From positions 122,315 to 186,314 of the IMG/VR virus record IMGVR_UViG_3300017963_007659: DNA of 64,000 nucleotides; one strand, given 5' to 3'. Both the position numbers and the translations under genes were made by a program. The notes under the pieces were generated by a model. It was given only the letters and a program-made list of their open reading frames with translations, was not told where the DNA came from and ran no database searches. Below are positions 57,744-64,000 of this stretch, piece by piece. The stretch comes from a virus. Every line of letters starts with the position of its first letter. Position 1 is the first letter of the stretch.

Positions 57744-57772
57744 GTTATACTTGAAAGCTGAAACGCTGTCAA
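57744..57772 (-). promoter_or_regulatory. Consensus sigma-70 promoter for the sigma-like gene
   Basis: On the minus strand: TTGACA (57772-57767), exactly 17 bases, then TATAAC (57749-57744). The -35 is perfect and the -10 matches five of six. The start codon is 46 bases further on. It is the best host-type promoter I found in the window. Confidence 0.75.
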
Positions 57773-57789
57773 GATAAATTTCCTGTTTC

Positions 57790-58620
57790 TTACGATAGCC
57801 CCCTCCGTCTTCTCTCATCCTTAATGAGTTTCGAGGCTTCGGACCGTCTGATGTTGTCTGGGGCTGGAATTCCCAGAGTCTTCAGCATCTTGAGTTGACG
57901 TTCCGTTGCTGGGATGTTGTTGAGTTTGTCCTGAATGATCTTCGAGGCTTGCCCCCTTGTCCAAGTTGGGTCAGCTTTGATACCCAACGATGCGAGCTTC
58001 TCTCTTTGTCTTTCTGTCGCGTCCTGGTCCTTCCACGCTTTGTCCTTGTTCTCTGTGGCAGCACCGGGGACCGGCGTAGGTGTGTCATCTTCCAGTACCT
58101 CCATGTCGTCGTCTTCGTCGTTGTCTGGACGTTGGGTCATCTCTGTGCCGCGAATCTTCCGGATGACGGCATTCACGTCTAGGAGGTACTTCCCTTCGTA
58201 TTCGATTCCGTAGGTGGGTGTAGGCACCGCTCCTTGTAGGAAGTGAGGGAAGACGAGAGCTGTGTTCTCTATCGCGTCTTCAAGAGTCGGATCGACTATG
58301 ATGTCGCGCAGCACGCCTCCGAACAGCTTCTTGAAGACGATCACTCCCTTCTCCAGATAGAACTTGTAGAGGGAGAGAACATCTGTCTCCAGCTCGTGCT
58401 GCCCATAGACCTGCATAGCCTGTCCTGGACCCAATAGAACAGCTCCAGACTGCCCTTGCAAAAGGACGACATGCGTCAATTCTTGAAGCTCCTTCAAGTC
58501 TACTGTCGCTGTAGCCTTCTTTCGTACAAAGGCAGGAGAGCTGTCTGGCTTCTGCACGATGTACCAGCGGCTCGTGCCTTTCAACGGGTTTTTCTTGAAT
58601 TTGAGAGACTTACCCATCAT
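57790..58620 (-). CDS. Protein with two C-terminal helical repeats, third gene of MoxR operon (276 aa)
   Basis: An alpha/beta N-terminal part (residues 1-160) with strands such as SRWYIVQKPD and THVVLLQGQSGAVLL. An acidic linker follows, then two tandem small domains near the end, TERQREKLASLGIKAD and TERQLKMLKTLGIPAP, each followed by an ASKxI helix. The repeats resemble short DNA- or protein-binding modules found at the ends of phage and bacterial enzymes. It starts 4 bases after the MoxR gene stop, so it is co-expressed and a likely partner. Confidence 0.65.
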   Translation of the reverse strand: MMGKSLKFKKNPLKGTSRWYIVQKPDSSPAFVRKKATATVDLKELQELTHVVLLQGQSGAVLLGPGQAMQVYGQHELETDVLSLYKFYLEKGVIVFKKLFGGVLRDIIVDPTLEDAIENTALVFPHFLQGAVPTPTYGIEYEGKYLLDVNAVIRKIRGTEMTQRPDNDEDDDMEVLEDDTPTPVPGAATENKDKAWKDQDATERQREKLASLGIKADPTWTRGQASKIIQDKLNNIPATERQLKMLKTLGIPAPDNIRRSEASKLIKDERRRRGLS

Positions 58621-58624
58621 CCAC

Positions 58625-59839
58625 CTACAACTCGAACGCTTCTTTGATAAGCTGCGAGATCCCTTCCTCGGAGAGAGGGTAGTCCAGGGTGAACATCTTC
58701 AGCACCTTCATCCGATGCAAAAGAGCGAGCAACAGAGAGTTCCGGATGCTGACTGGGATGACATCCAGCATGCTCACGACCTTGTTCCGCACTCTCCGTA
58801 GCTTCAGCTCGTTGTTGGTTTCCTTGATCTTCGATACGATATCCTCGCTCCAAGCCAGCGTCTCTGTTGTAGGAACTCCGGAATCAAGGAGGTCTTCTAC
58901 GTCAACCGCTGAAGACACGGTGTCCCCTAGCTTGAAGTCAGCGACGATGTTCTTGATCTTCTGGACCAAGGTATCTTTCTGCGTTGTCTTTTGAGTGATC
59001 CCCCAGATTTCCGGAATCGTACTGAGAACGATGTCTACAAGAGTCGTGGAGGTGACCATCTTCGCGTAGTCCTCCGTGCTGACCCTTCTGAGCTTCTCGG
59101 ACGCATCCAGCATGTCATAGAGCATCTTCATGCTGCGGACGTTGTAGCCAGGAGTCGTCGGCGTCACAGAGAGCGCTGTGTGCACGACCTTGGCTATCCT
59201 GGCTACCAGAGACCGAAGCTCCCTTGTGTCTTTCTTCGGTAGCGCTGACCGACGGACCTTCTCCACCAAGCCCACGAACGTGTCTGTTTCCTTCGTGGAG
59301 ATCGTCGTCTCCAGAATGCTGTTGAGCACTCCCTCTGTGAAGATAGACAGGTCGGGGACCTGCACACAGATGAAGCGAGAAGCTAGCGCCAGCTCCATGT
59401 AGAGCGACCCATAGGACTCAGGAGGGTTGACCGCTGCGAAGACGTACTCGACGCCGGTAGGCATGCCCATGACTGTCTTCTCCCGCACCAACTCGACGAG
59501 CTTGTGTTGGACCATCATGGTAGCGCGATTCAGCTCATCCAGGATGATCCCCTTCTTCCCCCAAATCGAGATGGGAGTGGGGACGTAGGACATCGGCTTA
59601 CCTTCAGCTAGGTCTCGTGGGTTTGGATATCCCAGCAGCTCCTCGGCTTGAAGGTTGGGAACGTCGTACTTCTGGACTTGAGCGTCAGGACCAGACAGAG
59701 CCTTGATCAGGACCACAGCACCTTCGGTCTTAGCGGCACCGTGTGTCCCAATGAAGAGGACCGGTTGCTTGGCGACCATGGCTGCCAGAACCACAGGTTC
59801 GATGTCACCCCAACCGTATATCCCAAATTGCTCAAGCAT
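58625..59839 (-). CDS. MoxR-type AAA+ ATPase
   Basis: A 404-aa protein with Walker A GTHGAAKT (31-38), Walker B GIILDELNRA (Asp101/Glu102), and sensor-1/arginine-finger region FAAVNPPE ... ASRF, all typical of the MoxR family. DELNRA and the preceding helix-2 insert are family marks. MoxR ATPases act as remodelling chaperones together with VWA-domain proteins, and a VWA gene precedes this one. The C-terminal half is helical and specific to this protein. Confidence 0.88.
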   Translation of the reverse strand: MLEQFGIYGWGDIEPVVLAAMVAKQPVLFIGTHGAAKTEGAVVLIKALSGPDAQVQKYDVPNLQAEELLGYPNPRDLAEGKPMSYVPTPISIWGKKGIILDELNRATMMVQHKLVELVREKTVMGMPTGVEYVFAAVNPPESYGSLYMELALASRFICVQVPDLSIFTEGVLNSILETTISTKETDTFVGLVEKVRRSALPKKDTRELRSLVARIAKVVHTALSVTPTTPGYNVRSMKMLYDMLDASEKLRRVSTEDYAKMVTSTTLVDIVLSTIPEIWGITQKTTQKDTLVQKIKNIVADFKLGDTVSSAVDVEDLLDSGVPTTETLAWSEDIVSKIKETNNELKLRRVRNKVVSMLDVIPVSIRNSLLLALLHRMKVLKMFTLDYPLSEEGISQLIKEAFEL

Positions 59840-59881
59840 TCTGCTCCACCCTACAAGAAACGATTCTTGAAGTCAAGGAAA

Positions 59882-61621
59882 TTATCGTTCGATTTCCCTC
59901 AAGAGATTGATCTTCCTCGTCGCGATGCTCGACCACCCGTGTCGCTTCATACCTTCTCTTCTCTCCGTGCACAGAAGATAGACCTCCGTCTGCTTCGCTT
60001 GAAGAGTGTTGCGGTGCTCTGTGAGGAGTGTCCCGTCATCATCAGTGAGAATGAGGACCCGCTTGTAGCCCTCTTCCAGGATGTGACGTGCCACGGTATT
60101 GAAACAGGTGCCTTGGGATGTGAGCAGAATCTGTGTGTTCTTGGGGCGCTCCAAGAGAACTCCCGTCCCCGAGAATTGGTAGACCTTCCCCACATGCTGC
60201 TTCAAGTGTTGTACGATCCACGGGATGAAGAGGTACCAATGCCCCATGGATATAGACACATCTACATAGAGAGGCACCTTCTCCTCTGGTTTGTCCAGAT
60301 GGAGATTCCAGGAGGTTGGAGGATACCCAGCTCCCATCATTACGATGTCTTGACGATGAATCTGGTAGGGGTAGACAGACTTCCCACGAAGTCCTGTATC
60401 CTGAAGAGCTGGTGTGCTCATGATGCAACCAATCAGAGAGGCGACTTGGTTGAGCTTGTAGGAGAGGTCTACAACCGCGTTCTGCACATCGGAGGCTAGA
60501 TCGTCGAGAGTCATATCCCACGTTTCTTGTAGGAGCGCACCGTCCATACCGTCCAGGTTCACCTTCGGCACGACGATGGCGTGGAGGAGGTTGTTCCTGT
60601 TTCCACTCTGTGTCCACGCTGTGTCAGGTTCACCGCAAGGATCCTCCGAGTAGAGGGACTTCCCAGCCTCTAGCGCTTGCTCCACAGCAGTTTGGATGTC
60701 TTCTTTGGTAGGACCGTTGCTGTAGTCCTCTTCCATACCCTCGTAGTGGTCTATCTCTCCGTCTCTTTTCCCCTCGTTGGTTCCGATCTTCCCTGTGGCG
60801 GGGTCGATGGTATCGGAGTCTTCAAGAAACTCTTCTGCGGCTTCCTGTGATGCGGGGTTCCCCAAGACACCAATGGAGCCGTAGTCAGTGACACTCTCAC
60901 AGGACTCCGTGCAAGGCTGCTCCTCCGCATCCAGTCGCTCCTCTTCGTCTGCTTTCTGTATGAGCCACAAAACGAGCCGTCTCCCCGCTTTCATCCACTC
61001 TTCGTAGTCCACATGGGCGTAGCTCTCCGAGTCGCCGTCGTAGAGTCGCTGGTGTAGACGGAGGATCTCACGTTTGTGTGGGTCTGGATAGCCTACCTCT
61101 TTCATCCAGGACTTGAACTTGTAGCTCGCTGGATAGAGGATGGTCTGGATGTCCTTCTCATCCTTGTAGTATTCCGTCAGGAACTTGGGACGCAAGAGCC
61201 TGTACAGAGGACCATTGATATAGGCGTCCTCCAGCAGACCACTTGCGTTGGCTGAGATCCCTTGGAGGCGAGCGAACTTCAAGCGTCGGATGAGATAGTG
61301 GTTGCGTTCATGTAGGAGGATGAAGAGGAGGTCTGTGGTGGAGCGTATGTAATTCTTGAAGAATTCTACTCCGATGAGCACTTCTCCAATGATGATGTTG
61401 CATTGCGCTGTCTGTACCTTGTCGTCGAATGCTACTCGATTGACGTAACGGAGGACGTTCGCACAATCACCGTAGGCTCCATGCAGATGGGAACTCACCT
61501 CTGGGTGTGTCAGGTACGAGAGGAGAAGCGCGGACGCCTTCTCTATCTCTCCCAAACCGAGCGCCGAATGGATCTCATGGAGCGCTGGGACCTTATCATT
61601 GGTATGAAGAATTCCGAGCAT
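59882..61621 (-). CDS. VWA-domain protein with N-terminal metallopeptidase-like domain (579 aa)
   Basis: The N-terminal domain carries HERNH at 104-108 (LLHERNHYL), a zincin HExxH motif, as in the putative-metallopeptidase/VWA (DUF2201-like) family. An acidic linker (230-330) separates it from a C-terminal VWA domain with MIDAS residues DVSIS (Asp454, Ser456, Ser458), a TSQGT loop near 501 and a final LTDDDG strand. GGAGG precedes the ATG. Together with the MoxR ATPase it forms the classic ATPase-VWA pair that remodels or activates target proteins. Its role in a phage is unknown. Confidence 0.8.
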   Translation of the reverse strand: MLGILHTNDKVPALHEIHSALGLGEIEKASALLLSYLTHPEVSSHLHGAYGDCANVLRYVNRVAFDDKVQTAQCNIIIGEVLIGVEFFKNYIRSTTDLLFILLHERNHYLIRRLKFARLQGISANASGLLEDAYINGPLYRLLRPKFLTEYYKDEKDIQTILYPASYKFKSWMKEVGYPDPHKREILRLHQRLYDGDSESYAHVDYEEWMKAGRRLVLWLIQKADEEERLDAEEQPCTESCESVTDYGSIGVLGNPASQEAAEEFLEDSDTIDPATGKIGTNEGKRDGEIDHYEGMEEDYSNGPTKEDIQTAVEQALEAGKSLYSEDPCGEPDTAWTQSGNRNNLLHAIVVPKVNLDGMDGALLQETWDMTLDDLASDVQNAVVDLSYKLNQVASLIGCIMSTPALQDTGLRGKSVYPYQIHRQDIVMMGAGYPPTSWNLHLDKPEEKVPLYVDVSISMGHWYLFIPWIVQHLKQHVGKVYQFSGTGVLLERPKNTQILLTSQGTCFNTVARHILEEGYKRVLILTDDDGTLLTEHRNTLQAKQTEVYLLCTERREGMKRHGWSSIATRKINLLREIER

Positions 61622-61755
61622 ATGCCTCCAAGCCTATCAGGCTGAGCTTCAAAAAACAAGCAGATTATTACTTCAAGAATTACGATATGTTGGAGACTAA
61701 TTTCCTATCCAGACTGTGCTGGGAGACCGGATACTACAGAATATTCGCTAATACT

Positions 61756-62301
61756 CTAGGACAATAGACCGGTGCGCGACGAGAGGATATTACTACATGA
61801 CTTCGCCAACTTGAAGATGTTGAACTGCATGTCATCGATCCTCCACATACCCTTCCTGATGAGGTACTGTGTCAAAATCAGGGCTGCGAACTTCGGCACG
61901 CCAAGAGGTCTACCACGGTCCCCTGGGTGTTCAGATGCTAGCACCCTTAATCTTTTGACGAGTTCAGTTGGAAGTGTGACGCGGACTTCGGTTTCGGCGC
62001 GTTCGTCGAGTCCTGGGATGGCGAAGCTCTTCGCGACGAGTTGAGCGAGCTTCATGCTTCGGCTGCGGACTGCGGGGGCTTTGTACTCCAATGTAGCAAG
62101 GTCGACGGCTTCGGAACTCTTGCCGTTGGAAATCATCTCAGCAAACCTGTGTAGGTTGTCATGGCACGTGGGGCACAGGTATACGAGATTGTCTTTGGTG
62201 TCTTTTCCTCCTGCGGCTCGGGGGACTTTGTGGTGTTCATGTGCGAGTTTTCTTGGTTTCAACTGTTTGCAAATGTAGCAGGTGACCAATTGTACGCCCA
62301 T
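61756..62301 (-). CDS. HNH endonuclease (181 aa)
   Basis: An HNH nuclease of the McrA type: CYICK near the start, EHHKVPRAAGGKDTKDNL with the catalytic His pair, and CPTCHDNLH with the second metal-binding half. Residues 90-160 hold an extra domain with a VRVTLPTELVKRLRVLA stretch like a ribbon-helix-helix DNA-binding motif. It could be a free-standing homing enzyme or act in DNA packaging or processing. AAGGAG lies before the ATG. It is separate from the MoxR operon by a 130-base gap with no gene. Confidence 0.85.
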   Translation of the reverse strand: MGVQLVTCYICKQLKPRKLAHEHHKVPRAAGGKDTKDNLVYLCPTCHDNLHRFAEMISNGKSSEAVDLATLEYKAPAVRSRSMKLAQLVAKSFAIPGLDERAETEVRVTLPTELVKRLRVLASEHPGDRGRPLGVPKFAALILTQYLIRKGMWRIDDMQFNIFKLAKSCSNILSSRTGLLS

Positions 62302-62419
62302 GTCTTACGGACTCCTTGCTGGTAGTCAGGTCCCTCTAGCCTTAGAGTAGACCGGTAACATAAATCCTGAAAATCAGGAAATGTGACGGAAACACAAAAC
62401 AAGGATTCAGATATGGATT

Positions 62420-62665
62420 TTACAGCAGAACAAGTAGGTGCCTAGCTTTGACTAGTTTTTTCAGATTTGAAGAGAGTTTGAGTGCCTTCAAGGAGATCAT
62501 GTCCGTGAGAGTCAGTGTTTGTCCTGGCTGGATACCGAGACGGAGAACGACTCCCGTTGGGTAGTTGTTCTCTCCAATCTCCGGATAGTGTAAGCTGATC
62601 TCACCAGATGTGCCGTTCTTGACTGTGACACTTTGTGTAGCTAGAGCTTTCATGAGCTTGTGCAT
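62420..62665 (-). CDS. Small hypothetical protein (81 aa)
   Basis: A short protein with basic helical ends and a beta middle (QSVTVKNGTSGEISLHYPE ... LRLGIQPGQTLTLTD), a pattern seen in small jumbo-phage virion proteins. AAGGAAAC precedes the ATG and a GTTATCTATA element lies upstream. The 118-base gap before the HNH gene contains a weak hairpin CCTGA-AAA-TCAGG (62366-62378) and no other feature. Confidence 0.6.
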   Translation of the reverse strand: MHKLMKALATQSVTVKNGTSGEISLHYPEIGENNYPTGVVLRLGIQPGQTLTLTDMISLKALKLSSNLKKLVKARHLLVLL

Positions 62666-62686
62666 GACAGGAGTTTCCTTTCAGGT

Positions 62687-62696
62687 ATAGATAACA
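62687..62696 (-). promoter_or_regulatory. GTTATCTATA late-like motif, minus strand
   Basis: On the minus strand TTTGTTATCTATAC, just after the stop of the glycine-rich gene and 21 bases before the ATG at 62665. It resembles the GGTTATCTTT class. Confidence 0.35.
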
Positions 62697-62698
62697 AA

Positions 62699-64000
62699 CT
62701 AGCGGGGCACACCTGTGCCAAAGGGAAGTTGAGACTCTTTGGCAGCATCGTAGTTTCCTAAGAGGTCGTAGAAATTGTCAAGGGTGAGAGTGAGCTTCCC
62801 CATGTTGTCTACGCCTGCGTTGAGCGGGATGTCGCCAACTCTGGGGGCACGTGTGGTTTGATTCCCACGAGCAGCAGAAGGAACCATGGCTGCCATCTTG
62901 TCCCTACCAATTAGGTTCCTGAGAACCTCTGGATTGATCTTTGTTGCTGCTCCAAGCTTCGCCTCATTCATGAGGGTTGCGATTCCTCCAGGGGCTGGAG
63001 CAATAGCTGATGAGAGGTCCGCCGTTCGTCGTTCGTCCATGAAACGTTGACCAGCGTCTATAGCAACCTCTTCTCCACCAGCCACAGGTGTAGCTGCTTG
63101 AGCTGAGCGTTCTGCCAGCATGCGATCCGCAGCCGCTAGAGCTGCTTCATCCTCTCTTTTGGACTTCGACTTGGCGCGCTCTGCTATGGTCTCGCCTTTA
63201 GCTGCTGCGATGCGATGCTTCAAGGATTTGAGAGAGGCTCCTGTTCGAGCGGCACGGAGCTTCAGCGCTCCCTCAATAGCTTCCGGAGAGGCTCCCTTTG
63301 CTTGTAGAGCTTTGGAGATGTCGGCTGCGAGGTCTGGACGTCCCCACATGAGGCCAATGGGGCTCTTTCCGTTGTACCTCATCTTGTCGAGGTCGGAAGC
63401 TGATTTGCCTTCCAGGTCGCTAGGCATACCCCCTGTTATTTGATCTAGCATGTCTTTTCTGGCTGCTGTACCGCCAGAAGCAACCACATTCTCAAAGCGT
63501 CGGTCCCACAGTCCACCAGTGACCGCACGGAGTCCTCTACTTAGGAGGTCTTTCCGCTGAGGTCCCTTGGTGACCTTCAGTTCTCCAGCTTCGATGTCTT
63601 TCTTCTCTCGCTTGGCAATCGCCTCTTCTACACGTTGGGATTCTTCTCTCCACTCTAGGATGCTCTTATCCGTCTTGGCTATACGACGAGCAATCCGCTC
63701 GGAAACGAGCAGAGTTCCTGCGAGAGCTGCGAAGGGTGCCGCGAGAGCTGCACCGGCTTTGAGAGCTACGCCTGCTTTCCCGACGAGACCCAAGACGTTG
63801 GCGATAAGACCGCCTCCACCGCCCATAGCAGCGCCGAGAGCGAACTTCCCTGCCGTGACCCCAGAAGCCAGGAACGCGGCTCCCATGCCCCCAAGAGAGC
63901 GCATAATGCCGCCGCCACCGCCTCCTCCAGCAAGAGCCATGGCACCCCCACCCCCCCCACCACCCCCCCGAAGAAGACCCCCCACCGCCGAAGCCCCGCC
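62699..64000 (-). CDS. Glycine-rich virion protein, possible tape measure C-terminus (partial)
   Basis: The frame is open through the right edge, so the gene starts outside the window. The visible 430 residues begin with long glycine runs, then hydrophobic Gly/Ala/Leu segments (about 45-95) that could insert into a membrane. A long charged helical region follows, and a short folded end. This mix is typical of the C-terminal part of tape measure or of virion-delivered proteins. The poly-G DNA (63947-63969 as C tracts) is a possible sequencing weak point. A DNA-injection role is inferred. Confidence 0.55.
   Translation of the reverse strand, partial: GGASAVGGLLRGGGGGGGGAMALAGGGGGGGIMRSLGGMGAAFLASGVTAGKFALGAAMGGGGGLIANVLGLVGKAGVALKAGAALAAPFAALAGTLLVSERIARRIAKTDKSILEWREESQRVEEAIAKREKKDIEAGELKVTKGPQRKDLLSRGLRAVTGGLWDRRFENVVASGGTAARKDMLDQITGGMPSDLEGKSASDLDKMRYNGKSPIGLMWGRPDLAADISKALQAKGASPEAIEGALKLRAARTGASLKSLKHRIAAAKGETIAERAKSKSKREDEAALAAADRMLAERSAQAATPVAGGEEVAIDAGQRFMDERRTADLSSAIAPAPGGIATLMNEAKLGAATKINPEVLRNLIGRDKMAAMVPSAARGNQTTRAPRVGDIPLNAGVDNMGKLTLTLDNFYDLLGNYDAAKESQLPFGTGVPR

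Noticed and set aside
61507-61767. Plus-strand frame at the start of the VWA operon
   Set aside because: It runs mostly antisense to the VWA gene. Only the last 26 codons are outside it, with no ribosome site.
62341-62400. CCTGA-AAA-TCAGG hairpin as a terminator
   Set aside because: The stem is only 5 bp with an A-rich loop and no T tract in either direction.
1-64000. tRNA genes and CRISPR arrays
   Set aside because: I looked for cloverleaf-type conserved segments and regularly spaced direct repeats and found none that I could support. A dedicated tRNA scan would be needed to exclude diverged tRNAs.

Overview
The window looks like a piece of the genome of a large tailed phage with a contractile tail (myovirus type). 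It carries large terminase, portal, prohead protease, scaffold-like protein, HK97-type major capsid protein, tail sheath, tail tube and a frameshifted tail-assembly chaperone. Mixed in are replication, repair and metabolic genes: B12-dependent ribonucleotide reductase, DnaX-like clamp loader, SbcC/gp46-like ATPase and two RNA ligases. Genes are tightly packed, often with ATGA start/stop overlaps. I saw no rRNA, tRNA or bacterial housekeeping operons. The host cannot be named from the sequence, but two sites closely resemble bacterial sigma-70 promoters.

Layout. 1-5.8 kb: the 3' part of an intein-containing class II RNR, small unknown genes, and a TnpB-like protein that has lost two of three RuvC catalytic residues. 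5.8-8.2 kb: a putative virion gene followed by a catalytically intact TnpB. The TnpB sits exactly between that gene and a second, diverged copy of the gene's last 31 codons. 8.3-18.3 kb: tail genes (sheath, tube, chaperone with a canonical -1 slippery site) and several unknown structural proteins. 18.3-34.9 kb: an accessory and replication region of many small genes, RNA ligases, clamp loader and SbcC-like protein, with a reversed kinase-like/ART-like gene pair inside it. 34.9-56.5 kb: head genes (terminase, portal with a large intein, protease, scaffold, decoration-like protein, capsid, connectors). 56.5-64 kb, all on the minus strand: a sigma-like protein behind a sigma-70-like promoter, a MoxR ATPase/VWA-metallopeptidase operon, an HNH endonuclease, and a glycine-rich protein cut by the window edge that may be the tape measure.

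Regulation. Two different upstream motifs divide the genes. AGTCAAAGTA, often preceded by GAAATCT, lies just before many accessory genes. GGTTATCTTT and variants lie before most structural operons. I infer early/middle and late phage-specific signals; the sigma-like protein is a candidate for reading one of them. A third short word, ATTCTTG(A/T)AG, recurs on both strands in several reading frames and in non-coding DNA, with no obvious explanation.

The most unusual content is the pair of TnpB proteins, one apparently nuclease-dead inside an operon and one intact inside a possible self-sparing insertion; the MoxR/VWA operon; and the inverted kinase/ART cassette.
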